Assembly: GCF_003634575.1 (NCBI RefSeq)
Contig: NZ_RBLJ01000005.1
Coordinates: 62,001-126,000 of the forward strand
From: Photorhabdus asymbiotica
GTDB lineage: Bacteria > Pseudomonadota > Gammaproteobacteria > Enterobacterales > Enterobacteriaceae
Direction: 5' to 3'
Length of the DNA: 64,000 nucleotides
Below are positions 19,812 to 31,473 of the stretch, piece by piece. The notes beneath the pieces are model-generated. The model was not told the origin of the DNA. It did no database searches and saw only the letters and a program-made list of their open reading frames with translations. Position 1 is the stretch's first letter. The number at the start of each line of letters is the position of its first letter. Both the position numbers and the translations under genes were made by a program.

Positions 19812-21920
19812 TTATTTAGCTTTACGAGCTTCGATAATAGCCTGAGCGACGTTGCTCGGCGCTTCATTGTACTTCAGGAACTCCATGGAGTAAGAAGCAC
19901 GACCTTGGGTCTGAGAACGCAGGTCAGTAGCATAACCAAACATTTCAGATAATGGTACCTGAGCACGTACGGTTTTACCGGTAGCAATGTCTTCCATACC
20001 GTCGATCATACCACGACGACGGTTCAGGTCACCGATAACGTCACCCATGTAATCTTCTGGAGTTTCAACTTCAACTTTCATGATAGGCTCCAGCAGAACT
20101 GGTTTCGCTTTCATGAAGCCTTCTTTGAAGCCCATAGAACCTGCGATTTTGAACGCCATTTCAGAAGAGTCAACTTCGTGGTAAGAACCATCGAACAGCG
20201 CGACTTTAACGTCAACAATCGGGTAACCGGCCAGAACACCATTTTTCATTTGTTCCTGAACACCCTTATCTACCGCAGGGATATATTCTTTAGGAACAAC
20301 ACCACCAACGATTTCGTTAGCAAATTCGTAACCTTTGCCACCTGGTTCCATTGGCTCAATACGCAGCCACACATGGCCAAACTGACCACGACCACCAGAC
20401 TGACGAACAAATTTACCTTCTTGTTCAACAGTAGAACGGATGGTTTCACGATAAGCAACCTGAGGTTTACCAACGTTCGCTTCAACTTTGAATTCACGAC
20501 GCATACGGTCAACCAAAACATCAAGGTGAAGCTCACCCATACCAGCGATAATCGTCTGACCAGATTCTTCATCGGTAGACACGCGGAATGATGGGTCTTC
20601 CTGAGCCAGACGACCTAAAGCGATACCCATTTTTTCCTGGTCAGCTTTAGTTTTTGGCTCAATAGCAACAGAGATTACTGGCTCTGGGAATTCCATACGC
20701 TCCAGAATGATTGGTGCGCTGATATCACAGAGAGTATCACCTGTTGTCACATCTTTCAGACCAATCGCAGCGGCGATATCGCCGGCACGAACTTCTTTGA
20801 TCTCTTCACGTTTGTTAGCATGCATCTGAACGATACGACCAAAACGCTCTTTTTTGTCTTTCACTGGGTTAAGAACGGTATCACCGGAATTAACAACACC
20901 AGAGTAGACGCGGAAGAAGGTCAAGTTACCAACGAATGGGTCAGTAGCGATTTTAAACGCCAATGCCGAAAATGGTTCTTTGTCGTCAGAATGACGCTCT
21001 GCCGGCGTATCTTTACCGTCCGGCAGAATACCTTTAATGGATTCAACATCCGTTGGTGCTGGCAGATATTCAACAACCGCATCCAACATTGCCTGAACAC
21101 CTTTGTTCTTAAATGCAGAACCACAGGTAACCAGGATGATTTCGTTAGTCAGAACACGATGACGCAGACCAGCTTTGATCTCTTCTTCAGTCAGTTCTTC
21201 ACCACTGAGGTATTTTTCCATCAGCTCTTCTGATGCTTCCGCAGCGGCTTCAATCAAGTTGTTACGCCATTCTTCAGCCAGATCCTGCATATCAGCCGGG
21301 ATATCTTCATAAGTGAAGGTAGTTCCCTGATCTTCATCGTTCCAGTTGATGGCTTTCATTTTCACCAGGTCAACAACACCGGTGAACGCATCTTCTGCAC
21401 CAATGGCTAATTGCAGAGGTACTGGGTTTGCTGCCAGACGAGTTTTGATCTGCTCAACAACGCGTAAGAAATTCGCCCCCATACGGTCCATTTTGTTAAC
21501 GAACGCGATACGTGGAACTCTATATTTATTCGCCTGACGCCATACGGTTTCAGACTGTGGCTGAACACCACCAACAGCACAATAAACCATTACGGCACCG
21601 TCAAGCACACGCATGGAACGTTCTACTTCGATGGTGAAGTCAACGTGTCCTGGGGTGTCGATAATATTGATACGGTGCGCGTCAAACTGCTTAGCCATAC
21701 CTGACCAGAAAGCAGTTGTTGCTGCGGAGGTGATGGTAATACCACGCTCCTGCTCCTGTTCCATCCAGTCCATAGTAGCAGCGCCATCATGAACTTCACC
21801 GATCTTATGGTTTACACCAGTGTAGAACAGAATACGTTCGGTAGTGGTGGTTTTACCGGCGTCGATGTGTGCACTGATACCGATGTTACGGTAACGTGCA
21901 ATGGGTGTTGTACGAGCCAT
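19812..21920 (-). CDS. fusA: Elongation factor G
   Basis: 702 aa (E. coli 704). GTPase motifs [19 protein letters not shown] and NKMDR, and the domain IV tip region are normal. Catalyses ribosomal translocation and, with RRF, recycling. In the str operon between rpsG and tuf. Confidence 0.98.
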   Translation of the reverse strand: MARTTPIARYRNIGISAHIDAGKTTTTERILFYTGVNHKIGEVHDGAATMDWMEQEQERGITITSAATTAFWSGMAKQFDAHRINIIDTPGHVDFTIEVERSMRVLDGAVMVYCAVGGVQPQSETVWRQANKYRVPRIAFVNKMDRMGANFLRVVEQIKTRLAANPVPLQLAIGAEDAFTGVVDLVKMKAINWNDEDQGTTFTYEDIPADMQDLAEEWRNNLIEAAAEASEELMEKYLSGEELTEEEIKAGLRHRVLTNEIILVTCGSAFKNKGVQAMLDAVVEYLPAPTDVESIKGILPDGKDTPAERHSDDKEPFSALAFKIATDPFVGNLTFFRVYSGVVNSGDTVLNPVKDKKERFGRIVQMHANKREEIKEVRAGDIAAAIGLKDVTTGDTLCDISAPIILERMEFPEPVISVAIEPKTKADQEKMGIALGRLAQEDPSFRVSTDEESGQTIIAGMGELHLDVLVDRMRREFKVEANVGKPQVAYRETIRSTVEQEGKFVRQSGGRGQFGHVWLRIEPMEPGGKGYEFANEIVGGVVPKEYIPAVDKGVQEQMKNGVLAGYPIVDVKVALFDGSYHEVDSSEMAFKIAGSMGFKEGFMKAKPVLLEPIMKVEVETPEDYMGDVIGDLNRRRGMIDGMEDIATGKTVRAQVPLSEMFGYATDLRSQTQGRASYSMEFLKYNEAPSNVAQAIIEARKAK

Positions 21921-22000
21921 TTGATTCCTCTATTCCTAGGACGTTCAATTTAAATCTGGGCAGCAAAATAGCCGCCCAGGGCATCATCACTACAATAGGA

Positions 22001-22528
<528 letters not shown>

Positions 22529-22567
22529 TTAAAGTGAAAATGTTTGGCCTTACTTAACGGAGAACCA

Positions 22568-23366
<799 letters not shown>

Positions 23367-23386
23367 ATCATCGTCTCTCAAATAGC

Positions 23387-23746
23387 TCAAAATGTCAGCA
23401 CAACATCATAGCCAACCAGTTTTTCACGAATCGTTTCTATTGATAATACTTCCACATCCAGAATAAAACGGCTAGCCGAGCTTAATCCTCGCATGACAAG
23501 ATCTTCCTGGCACAAATAACATGCTTCAATATCGTATAAAGGTAAGACCTTAAAAGTAGCAATATAGTTTCTGGCCAGCACTCTGTCAGGTCGTTGATCC
23601 GGCAACAGCTGGAATACACCGTCAGAAATAAAAAATACACCAATATGTTCAGTTAATGCCGAAGTTGCCAGTAACGCATCTAACCCTTCTCTGCCCCCCG
23701 CATTACCATGAGGTGCTTGAGTGAAGACAAAAGCAATTTTTTTCAT
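23387..23746 (-). CDS. tusC: Sulfur relay protein TusC
   Basis: 119 aa, same as E. coli; [32 protein letters not shown] is characteristic of the DsrF-like subunit of TusBCD. Lies between tusD (9-bp gap) and tusB. Confidence 0.95.
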   Translation of the reverse strand: MKKIAFVFTQAPHGNAGGREGLDALLATSALTEHIGVFFISDGVFQLLPDQRPDRVLARNYIATFKVLPLYDIEACYLCQEDLVMRGLSSASRFILDVEVLSIETIREKLVGYDVVLTF

Positions 23747-23755
23747 TTTTGCCTC

Positions 23756-24151
23756 TTAGAATTGCACCACACGGTCACAAGTCAACATGGCTTCAGCCAG
23801 CGTTCCCAAGCCACTTAATTCAAACCCTTCAGCCAGGTTTGCTACAGGTAAATTCAATTCATTAGCCTGCTGAGTATCGAGGACACCACGGCGAAGGGCC
23901 GCAGCAACACAAATGTGCATACCAAACTGATGCTCTGTTGCCATCATTTGCCATGCACTAACCAAATTGAATTCATCACTGGCTGGAGCGGTCAATTGAT
24001 TGCCGTTATAAACACCTTCCCGATAAAAAAATACCGTATTGAGTTTATGTCCCATCGCAATCAAAGTTTGTGCGAATTGGTAAGCACTGCTGGCTTGCTG
24101 GGTGCCATATGCAGGTCCCGTTACCAGCAGACAATAAGACAGAGAAGGCAT
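23756..24151 (-). CDS. tusD: Sulfur transferase subunit TusD
   Basis: 131 aa. [19 protein letters not shown] and the catalytic cysteine in [12 protein letters not shown] are present; it accepts persulfide sulfur from TusA. It shares one base with the stop of yheO, so the yheO-tusDCB genes form one operon. Confidence 0.95.
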   Translation of the reverse strand: MPSLSYCLLVTGPAYGTQQASSAYQFAQTLIAMGHKLNTVFFYREGVYNGNQLTAPASDEFNLVSAWQMMATEHQFGMHICVAAALRRGVLDTQQANELNLPVANLAEGFELSGLGTLAEAMLTCDRVVQF

Positions 24152-24873
24152 TACCGCTCAGGCCCTAAACATTCACCATTTTTAAACTGGCGAATATAGA
24201 GATAAACAGTATGTTTAGAAATATTTAAACGCTCAGCAACCTGGTTAATGGCGTCTTTAATATCAAAGATACCTTTCTCGTAGAGATTCAAAACCACCTG
24301 CCTGTTTTTGGCATTATTGGATACGTTGCGATCAATATTAACTTCTTCAATAGTATATTCCAGAGTTTGTGCAACCAAATCATCCACTGATGAGGCAAAA
24401 TTTACATTTGGTGCGACATCATGTGTTTCCTCTGGAATAAATGTTTGAATAATTTCAGAGAAAGGCACATCAAGGTTCATATTAATGCACAAAAGACCAA
24501 TCACTCTGCGGTTCCGATTCCGGATCGCAATAGTCACTGACTTCATCAAAGAACCACTTTTCGCCCGGGTAAAATAGGCTTTGGACGCACTACAATCTTC
24601 ATCTGTAATGTCATGCAACATACGCAGAGCAAGATCAGTAATAGGTGAACCTATTTTACGACCTGTATGTTCTCCATTAGCTATTCTGACAGCTGAACAT
24701 TTAAGATCTTCCAGTGAATGAAGGACAATCTCGCAATGCCCACCAATCAGCATAGCCAAGCCATCAACTGCAGCTTCATAAGACTTTAAAATTTCGTGAT
24801 CCGTTTCAGTAAACGGTTGGTTTTCCAGTAAATCAATATCACTGGCATCACCAGATAATAGCGGGTTAGACAT
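24151..24873 (-). CDS. yheO: YheO-like transcriptional regulator (PAS-like + HTH)
   Basis: 240 aa from MSNPLLSGD (start 24873, the E. coli length; GGATGG lies upstream). N-terminal YheO/PAS-like domain ([26 protein letters not shown]) and C-terminal helix-turn-helix ([24 protein letters not shown]). Ligand and targets are not established. Operon leader for tusDCB. Confidence 0.92.
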   Translation of the reverse strand: MSNPLLSGDASDIDLLENQPFTETDHEILKSYEAAVDGLAMLIGGHCEIVLHSLEDLKCSAVRIANGEHTGRKIGSPITDLALRMLHDITDEDCSASKAYFTRAKSGSLMKSVTIAIRNRNRRVIGLLCINMNLDVPFSEIIQTFIPEETHDVAPNVNFASSVDDLVAQTLEYTIEEVNIDRNVSNNAKNRQVVLNLYEKGIFDIKDAINQVAERLNISKHTVYLYIRQFKNGECLGPER

Positions 24874-25090
24874 TAAATACACCATCCTTCAAACGCAGAA
24901 AACGTTTTGCTAAAAACACAACGTAATAAACTTATAAAAATTTCTTGTGAAAATTCAACTAGTACAACCTGCACAGAGATCTCAGTCAAAGATCTTTGCA
25001 TCACATCAGATATTGACGTTAAAACCACACGACATCATCGTCAAGCCATCGCCGCTCAGACATTTGGCCTATATCACAGCTTTCAGTAAC

Positions 25091-25127
25091 AAAAAACCGT
25101 TGACAGAATCTCTACCAACGGTTTTAT
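25091..25127 (-). terminator. fkpA terminator
   Basis: Minus strand AAAACCGTTG / CAACGGTTTTTT inverted repeat with a U-run, 35 bp after fkpA. Confidence 0.82.
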
Positions 25128-25161
25128 CTATACAATTCATCAGAAATATTTAGCTAAAAGA

Positions 25162-25926
25162 TTACTTAGCTTTAGTATCCGCTTTCACATCCAGTAACTC
25201 AATATCAAATACTAATGTAGAGTTCGCTGGAATACCTGGGACACCCGCTTTACCATAGGCCAACTCTGGTGGAATAACGAGTTTAATTTTTCCACCTTTT
25301 TGCACTTTCTGCAAACCTTCTGTCCAACCTGGGATAACACCGTCCAGACGAATAGAAAGTGGTTCATTACGCTTATAGGAGCTATCAAACTCTTTACCGT
25401 CAATTAACGCGCCTTTGTAATTCACCACTACCGTGTCACTAGCCACAGGTTTTTTACCATTGCCTTCCTTTTCTATTTTATATAAAAGGCCGGTTTGGCT
25501 CTTAACGACGCCTTTTTCCTTGGCAAATGCTTCACGATATTTAGCCCCTTTAGCTTCATTATCGCTGGCTTCTTTTTCCATCTTAGCTTCAGCCGCAGAC
25601 TTCACTTTGCCTTCAAATGCACGCAAAGTATTTTCAATTTCACTGTCAGTCAATTTGCTTTTGTCTTTAAAAGCATCTTGCACACCTGCCAACAATTGAT
25701 CTTTATCCAATGGGATACCCAAAGATTTCTGCTCTTTCAAGGTGTTTTCCATATAACGCCCTAAAGATGCGCCCAGAGCATAAGCATTTTGCTGATCTTC
25801 TGTTTTAAATGCGCTATTCAGTTCTATACTACTTTGATTATCTGCTTTGGCCGCCAGTACCTGGGGAGCACTGAAAACCATCGCCAGTGTAGTGGCGAGC
25901 AAGGTAACTTTAAACAATGATTTCAT
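25162..25926 (-). CDS. fkpA: Periplasmic FKBP-type peptidyl-prolyl isomerase FkpA
   Basis: 254 aa from MKSLFKVTLLATTLA (start 25926, GGAG seven bases before). Cleavable signal peptide ending at VLAA, a helical dimerisation domain (about 30-140), then an FKBP domain with VVVNYKGALIDGKEFDSSY and GGKIKLVIPPELAYG. Chaperone and prolyl isomerase for envelope proteins. Its C-terminal Lys/Ala tail is shorter than in E. coli (270 aa). Confidence 0.95.
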   Translation of the reverse strand: MKSLFKVTLLATTLAMVFSAPQVLAAKADNQSSIELNSAFKTEDQQNAYALGASLGRYMENTLKEQKSLGIPLDKDQLLAGVQDAFKDKSKLTDSEIENTLRAFEGKVKSAAEAKMEKEASDNEAKGAKYREAFAKEKGVVKSQTGLLYKIEKEGNGKKPVASDTVVVNYKGALIDGKEFDSSYKRNEPLSIRLDGVIPGWTEGLQKVQKGGKIKLVIPPELAYGKAGVPGIPANSTLVFDIELLDVKADTKAK

Positions 25927-26177
25927 CTGTTTCTCCAATAACTTTGGGGGATATTTACCATCAGCAAAAATTATGCAATCGAGTCACTATAACTGCCCAC
26001 AGCAGTACAACACAATATTTGCTGCTTTTAGTGCCCCAAAACTATTGAGACAACATTAATGAAAAGAGGTTTCATAACAACCGTATTCCACAGAATATTC
26101 TGGGCATAATGAGTTACTCTTAATTAATATGAAGAGACTAAAACGGATAATACACAGCCTGGTAATGGGAGAAAATC

Positions 26178-26396
26178 ATGGATCTATCAGAGTTTGAACA
26201 ACGGCTTGAGCATTTGGAAAGTCGCTTTACTTTTCAGGAAAATACTATCGAAGAGTTGAATCAGGTGGTCACTGAGCAGCAAATGGAAATGGCTAAATTA
26301 AGAGAGCATTTGCGGTTGATGACAGAGCGGTTGAAAGCCACTCAGCCGTCAATGGTGGCTTCACCGTCAGAAGAGACTCCTCCACCTCATTACTGA
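26178..26396 (+). CDS. slyX: SlyX protein
   Basis: 72 aa, same length and near-identical end (EETPPPHY) as E. coli SlyX. It is a short coiled coil ([23 protein letters not shown]). Role unknown in the family. GGGAG lies before the ATG. It is normally adjacent to slyD, but here 1.7 kb of accessory DNA intervenes. Confidence 0.95.
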   Translation: MDLSEFEQRLEHLESRFTFQENTIEELNQVVTEQQMEMAKLREHLRLMTERLKATQPSMVASPSEETPPPHY

Positions 26397-26428
26397 TTTT
26401 ACAAACGCCAATTACCATCAAGCAGATT

Positions 26429-26557
26429 TATACCCTTCATCCTTCAAGTTGCTGCTTTGTTGGCTGCGTTCACTCACCCCAGTCACATAGTTATCTATGC
26501 TCCTGGGGATTCGTTCACTTGCCGCCGCTCTGCAACTTGAAATCTATTGGGTATATA
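26429..26557 (-). repeat. ERIC element 3
   Basis: Full ERIC in the opposite orientation to elements 1-2 (tatacccttcatcc ... gggtatata, centre tcaccccagtcacatagtta). It starts 33 bp after slyX, at the border of the slyX-slyD insertion. Confidence 0.9.
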
Positions 26558-26725
26558 TAATAGAAGTCCGACTCCCGGCAAACAGCGAATATTTTGTCGC
26601 TGTAGTCGGGTTTTGGCGATATTATTAAAGAAATACTCATTCACCAAAATACTCGTCATTTTGATTCTTTAAAACTTCAGACCAAATATACGGAATATTA
26701 CAGATAGAATATGGATGACTTTATC

Positions 26726-26804
26726 TATACCCTTCATCCTTCAAGTTGCCTCTTGATTCGCTCCCTTGCCGTCGCGATGCATCTTGAAATCCATAGGGTA
26801 TATA
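26726..26804 (-). repeat. ERIC deletion derivative
   Basis: A 79-bp element with both ERIC termini, but the central palindrome is gone: the arm caagttgcctcttgattcg joins directly to ctcccttgccgtcgcgatgc. Its arms match the subtype of ERIC 2. Confidence 0.8.
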
Positions 26805-26873
26805 TCGCCATACAATTAGTTTCGTTACGCTAGCTAATAGATAAATTATCATTAATTGGATATTCAAGTTATT

Positions 26874-27188
26874 CTAAATACACACAATCAACCTGATAAA
26901 AAATCTCCAAACCCAATATGCCAGTAAAACTACGGATATTACATTAAAAAAAAGTGACTTAAATCTCTTTTTAGCCGCATGATAAAATAGTGGAAACAAA
27001 AACAGCAAGGATACTGGAGCATCAAAATCTCTTGTATCATCTACAACCAGTGCATTATAAACATCACATATATTCTTTATGTCTATACCATCTATATAAT
27101 ATTCCTTTTCGAAATACGACATCATATATATGAATAACACACAGAAAAAAACATAGCCAACAATTAATACTGTGGATAGTTTATTCAC
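26874..27188 (-). CDS. Small membrane protein, candidate immunity protein
   Basis: 104 aa starting at GTG (27186-27188), which overlaps the stop of the preceding gene by 4 bp (GTGA). Predicted membrane segments at about residues 5-26, 58-72 and 80-102, with an acidic loop (DGIDIKNICDVY) between the first two. Not recognised by family. Tight coupling to a peptidoglycan-hydrolase-like gene suggests an immunity function; this is inference. Confidence 0.6.
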   Translation of the reverse strand: MNKLSTVLIVGYVFFCVLFIYMMSYFEKEYYIDGIDIKNICDVYNALVVDDTRDFDAPVSLLFLFPLFYHAAKKRFKSLFFNVISVVLLAYWVWRFFIRLIVCI

Positions 27189-27889
27189 TCTGAGATTCCC
27201 ATAATTTGATTTATAGAATTTCTTTTTCTTAAAATACTTCTTCCATATTCGCTATATATTCTCTCTGGTGTACCTTTTTCAGCATTTATTGATTTAATAA
27301 AGTCCTCTTTATTCCTTGCTGTCCCTCTGTTATAACGAGAACCTGCCAGAATTAATTGCTCATCATTTAATTTTTCTGTGTCTATGCCTGGGTAATCGTA
27401 AAGTATGAGTTCTCGGAGATGTCTGGCAACAATTTTAATATTAAAATCATCAGCCAATAAACAATTCGCTAATTGTAATTGCTGCGTTGTCGTCAATGTA
27501 GATGGATCTATTCCCATTGTTTCTGCCGCAGCACGAAGTTGAATTGCCAATGCCCCAACAGATGTCGAATTTGAGTACGAATTATTCCCCCTAAATTTAT
27601 CTACTATCTGACGATATTGCAGTACACCGTAGGCTTTTATTCTATCTGGCTTGCCTCCCACCTCTGCAACCGCCACACCAGCGAGTAATAATACAGGGAT
27701 TTTTTCCTGATGAGCATAGTGGATTATTTTTTCTCTGTTATATTCAAGATAGGCAATTTTATACGCCCATAAATAAGCTTCTCCGGTTAAATATTTCCAG
27801 TTATTCGGCAGGAGCTTATATCGAATACCATCGACAGCGGTAAATTTTGGAAATCCCAATTCATCTACGGTGCAGTAAGGATTTTTCAT
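27185..27889 (-). CDS. Lytic-transglycosylase/lysozyme-like protein, candidate antibacterial effector
   Basis: 234 aa from MKNPYCTVDELGFPKF (start 27889; AAGGAG eight bases before, 19 earlier codons discarded). The middle and end have the layout of SLT/lysozyme-fold enzymes: a helix with a candidate catalytic Glu (GVAVAEVGG, about residues 72-80), a later SVGALAIQLRAAAETMG, and LAGSRYNRG (about 195), which resembles the aaYNaG motif of lytic transglycosylases. No signal peptide, so delivery by another route (for example T6SS) would be needed to reach peptidoglycan. Pairs with the overlapping membrane protein gene. Function is inferred; no T6SS structural gene is adjacent. Confidence 0.5.
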   Translation of the reverse strand: MKNPYCTVDELGFPKFTAVDGIRYKLLPNNWKYLTGEAYLWAYKIAYLEYNREKIIHYAHQEKIPVLLLAGVAVAEVGGKPDRIKAYGVLQYRQIVDKFRGNNSYSNSTSVGALAIQLRAAAETMGIDPSTLTTTQQLQLANCLLADDFNIKIVARHLRELILYDYPGIDTEKLNDEQLILAGSRYNRGTARNKEDFIKSINAEKGTPERIYSEYGRSILRKRNSINQIMGISE

Positions 27890-28103
27890 ATGCTGTTCTC
27901 CTTGCTTTGAAAGAAATACCAACTCACGAACATTGCCCCACACCACTCATGTAGTACGGGGCAAAGAATATCGCAACGACAGTAAACGAATTCCGTATCT
28001 GACTTCAAAAAGAACGTTATCTACTGTAATCGCTGGTGCATATCTTCCTGCTTGTCATAATTGACAGCTGATGATGTGTGCGTTAACACAACATCTTCAC
28101 TTA

Positions 28104-28688
28104 TTAGTGGCAACCGCCACCACCGCAGCATCCGTGTCCTTCATTATTATGGTGGTGATGACCGTCGTCATGGTTATGGCCATGACCACCACAGCAACCA
28201 CCCTCGCCATGCTCGTGACCATGTGCACCGTGAACATGACCATGAGCCAGTTCTTCTTCAGTCGCTTCACGGATAGCAATGATTTCAACATTGAATTTCA
28301 AGTTCTGACCCGCCAGCATATGGTTACCATCAACCACTACATGCTCATCTTCAACCGCAGTGATTTCTACGGGTACGGGTCCCATATCAGTATCAGCCAG
28401 GAAACGCATGCCAACTTCCAGTTCATCAACACCAACAAAGACATCTTTTGGCACACGCTGAACCAGATTGTCATCATATTGACCATATGCATCATCAGCT
28501 TGCACGCTGACATCAAAACTCTCACCAGCCTCACGGCCTTCCAGCGCTTTTTCCAAACCGCTGATCAACGAACCACGGCCATGCAGATAATCCAACGGCG
28601 CACTTACCGGTGACTCATCAACTAAAACACCGTCTTCTGTTCTTACTTGATAAGCCAGGCTGATTACCAAGTCTTTTGCTACTTTCAT
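28104..28688 (-). CDS. slyD: FKBP-type prolyl isomerase and metallochaperone SlyD
   Basis: 194 aa from MKVAKDLVISLAYQV (start 28688). FKBP domain with an inserted IF chaperone loop, then a His/Cys/Gly-rich metal-binding tail from about residue 147 (GHGHNHDDGHHHHNN and several CC pairs), which binds Ni/Zn/Cu and assists hydrogenase maturation. Minus strand, separated from slyX by the islet. Confidence 0.95.
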   Translation of the reverse strand: MKVAKDLVISLAYQVRTEDGVLVDESPVSAPLDYLHGRGSLISGLEKALEGREAGESFDVSVQADDAYGQYDDNLVQRVPKDVFVGVDELEVGMRFLADTDMGPVPVEITAVEDEHVVVDGNHMLAGQNLKFNVEIIAIREATEEELAHGHVHGAHGHEHGEGGCCGGHGHNHDDGHHHHNNEGHGCCGGGGCH

Positions 28689-28776
28689 GACATCTCCTAC
28701 CCGTGGGTCCAAAAATTTTTACCGATTGTAACGGAATTCTACGCCTCTGTACTCACCTGCATTAAAATTCACACAA

Positions 28777-28980
28777 TTATTGTGGTGTAAAAATACCAAT
28801 AACCTGCTCCTGCTTTCTAACATGGGAGGTGACTTTCTCATCAGTTTGGCGCTGTTGATGACCACAATGGATACATTCCACCACATCCACCTGATCTTCC
28901 TGCCACATTGCCAATGTGTCCTGAGAATGGCATTCCGGACAGACAGCCCCAGCAATAAATCTTTTTCGGCTTACTGACAT
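28777..28980 (-). CDS. yheV: YheV family putative zinc ribbon protein
   Basis: 67 aa with two CxxC pairs (VCPECHSQ and CIHCGHQQ) forming a zinc ribbon; ends HVRKQEQVIGIFTPQ. Function unknown. Eleven bp after kefB, same operon as in E. coli. Confidence 0.92.
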   Translation of the reverse strand: MSVSRKRFIAGAVCPECHSQDTLAMWQEDQVDVVECIHCGHQQRQTDEKVTSHVRKQEQVIGIFTPQ

Positions 28981-28991
28981 ATTTACTCCAC

Positions 28992-30797
28992 CTATTCATA
29001 TTCATTCCAACCATCCGGTTGACGACGCTCATTCAGCATTTCCCGTTCAAACAACTCTTCCAGTTCTCGCCGCGCCTCTTTTATACGGGATATATGAGCC
29101 ACATCACCATGCAGCTGTGGCATCAGTTCTCTCAGCATCCGCATATCTAATCGCTGAAAGTGTTGTTTTGCACGATGAGCCTTATGCGGATGCATTCCCA
29201 ACCCAACTAGCGTCTTACGCCCCAATTCCAACGCACTGGAGAAAGTTTCACGGGTAAAATTTTCCACCCCACTTTGTAGCAGCTCATGCGCTTCCAGACG
29301 TCCTCTGGCCCGCGCCATAATATGCAGATTCGGGAAATGTTTCTGGCATAAATGCACGATCATCATGGTATTTTCTGGTTCATTACACGTGATAACAATC
29401 GCTTTGGCTTTATCTGCACCTGCCGCACGTAGCAGCTCTAATTCAGCCGCATCACCATAATAAACTTTGTAGCCATAACGCCGCATAGTACTGATAACAC
29501 TGACATCACGTTCCAACACTGTTATGCGGATTTTATTCACCATTAGCAGGCGACCAATGACCTGTCCAAATCGGCCAAACCCCACTAAAATCACCTGCGG
29601 CTCATTATCTTCCACAAATGGCTGTTCATCCGTTTCATCCTGAGCATTATAACGACGGGCTAAAATAGCATCTATCAATTGCATCACCAGCGGCGTTGTC
29701 ATCATTGATAGTGTTACCACTACCAACAACAAAGCCATCTGATCACTATTAAGGACGTTCTGGCTCAGTGCAGCAGAAAACAGCACAAAGGCAAATTCAC
29801 CGCCCTGACTGAGTACGCCGGAAAATTGCAAGCGGGATGAATTCCGTAAACCAGAAATCAAGGCAATGAGATAAAGAACGATGCCCTTTACGACGACCAA
29901 AACCAGCACACCAAGTAGCACATCCGTCAGATGTATCAGTAGTACTCCTAAATTTAAGGACATACCTACCGAAATAAAAAACAGCCCTAACAGCAAGCCC
30001 TTAAACGGTTCAATAGATATTTCCAGTTCATGGCGATATTCACTATCGGCCAGTAATACCCCTGCGATAAAGGTTCCCAGTGCCATGGAAAAACCCAGCA
30101 CCTCCATAAACAGCGCCGAGCTAAGGACAACCAGTAATGCCGCCGCAGTAAATACCTCACGTACTCCTGATCTTACAACCAGACGAAACAGCGGACGTAA
30201 CAGATAACGACCTCCTAGCAACATGCCAGCAAAAGCGGCAATTTTCAGCATGATCCGATACCAGTCACTGGATGCGGTTTCACCGGCCAGAAGCGGGATC
30301 AATGCCAAAGCTGGGATCACAGCAATATCCTGAAATAGCAAAACTGAGAAACCAAGCTGCCCGCCCTCATTGCGGTTCATACCTTTCTCTTTCATCAGCT
30401 GCAAAGCCATTGCCGTTGAGGACATCGCCATACCGATACCACCGATAACCGCCGCCTGCCATGCAAAATCTGTCAGATATAAAAGTGCGGCTAACACCCC
30501 CGCCGTCAGAATAACCTGAGCTGCACCGACACCAAAAATAGATCGCCTGAGTTGCCAGAGTTTAGAAGGGTTAAGCTCAAGGCCGATGATAAACATCAGG
30601 AAAACGATCCCAAGCTCAGAGAAATGAAGAATATCATCAACATCCCTGATAAAGCTTAGTCCCCATGGACCAAGGACGATCCCTGCCAATAAATAACCTA
30701 ATACTGCTCCAATCCTGAATTTCTGTGCGATGGGTACTGCCACTACAGCAGCAAATAAAAACAATATACTGGCACTTAGTTGCGCTGAATGCTCCAT
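28992..30797 (-). CDS. kefB: Glutathione-regulated potassium efflux antiporter KefB
   Basis: 601 aa, exactly E. coli length. CPA2 membrane domain of about 12 helices (residues 1-380) followed by an RCK/KTN domain with NAD-binding [14 protein letters not shown]. Extrudes K+ in exchange for H+ when glutathione adducts bind, protecting against electrophiles. Preceded by its activator kefG (3-bp gap). Confidence 0.96.
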   Translation of the reverse strand: MEHSAQLSASILFLFAAVVAVPIAQKFRIGAVLGYLLAGIVLGPWGLSFIRDVDDILHFSELGIVFLMFIIGLELNPSKLWQLRRSIFGVGAAQVILTAGVLAALLYLTDFAWQAAVIGGIGMAMSSTAMALQLMKEKGMNRNEGGQLGFSVLLFQDIAVIPALALIPLLAGETASSDWYRIMLKIAAFAGMLLGGRYLLRPLFRLVVRSGVREVFTAAALLVVLSSALFMEVLGFSMALGTFIAGVLLADSEYRHELEISIEPFKGLLLGLFFISVGMSLNLGVLLIHLTDVLLGVLVLVVVKGIVLYLIALISGLRNSSRLQFSGVLSQGGEFAFVLFSAALSQNVLNSDQMALLLVVVTLSMMTTPLVMQLIDAILARRYNAQDETDEQPFVEDNEPQVILVGFGRFGQVIGRLLMVNKIRITVLERDVSVISTMRRYGYKVYYGDAAELELLRAAGADKAKAIVITCNEPENTMMIVHLCQKHFPNLHIMARARGRLEAHELLQSGVENFTRETFSSALELGRKTLVGLGMHPHKAHRAKQHFQRLDMRMLRELMPQLHGDVAHISRIKEARRELEELFEREMLNERRQPDGWNEYE

Positions 30798-30800
30798 AGG

Positions 30801-31355
30801 CTATAACCCTCCTAATGGCAATGGCGATTTGAGCCACTCACGATAAGCATTAGCATGGATGGCAAGAAATTCTGGTTTTTGACGACGTGCCCAATAAATC
30901 ACCATTGGCGGTAACCAATGCATACGGCACATAGATGCTGTCTGTTCAAAAGGGCGAAGAATCTCTTCCATCGGATAGAGGTTATAACCATCAGGCTGGA
31001 AAGCCCCTTCTGGCTCTCCGGTTGTGATCACTGAACGCCAATATTTCCCCTGTAGCGCTAACCCAGTAATACCACTGGCAAATCCCCGTGTCAGCACACG
31101 ATCCATCCACTCTTTTAATAAAGCAGGACAACTGTAAGTATATAGAGGATGTTGAAAAACAATCACCTGATGCTCACGCAACAGTTGTTGTTCATAATGA
31201 ACATCAATAAAAAAATCCGGATAAGCTCCGTATAAGTCGTGAACCGTAACATGCTCTAAATCCAGCACAGGTTGTAACAAAACGCGGTTTGCAACTGAAT
31301 CCTGTGACTCCGGATGGGCATACAGCAGCAGGACTTTAGGCGGCTGTAACATCAT
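30801..31355 (-). CDS. kefG: KefB ancillary oxidoreductase KefG
   Basis: 184 aa, flavodoxin-like quinone-reductase fold: [21 protein letters not shown] (FMN phosphate site) and [21 protein letters not shown]. Required for full KefB activity. First gene of kefG-kefB-yheV-slyD; divergent from yheS across 118 bp that must hold both promoters. Confidence 0.94.
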   Translation of the reverse strand: MMLQPPKVLLLYAHPESQDSVANRVLLQPVLDLEHVTVHDLYGAYPDFFIDVHYEQQLLREHQVIVFQHPLYTYSCPALLKEWMDRVLTRGFASGITGLALQGKYWRSVITTGEPEGAFQPDGYNLYPMEEILRPFEQTASMCRMHWLPPMVIYWARRQKPEFLAIHANAYREWLKSPLPLGGL

Positions 31356-31473
31356 TCCCCCCTCAAGAACGTGTCAGGACACGTATTTTCCGTTACCATG
31401 CATACAAAGTTATAAAACCGGACGCTTATTGTCCGTTATTCTTAATTTAACATATTATATACAAACGACACGT

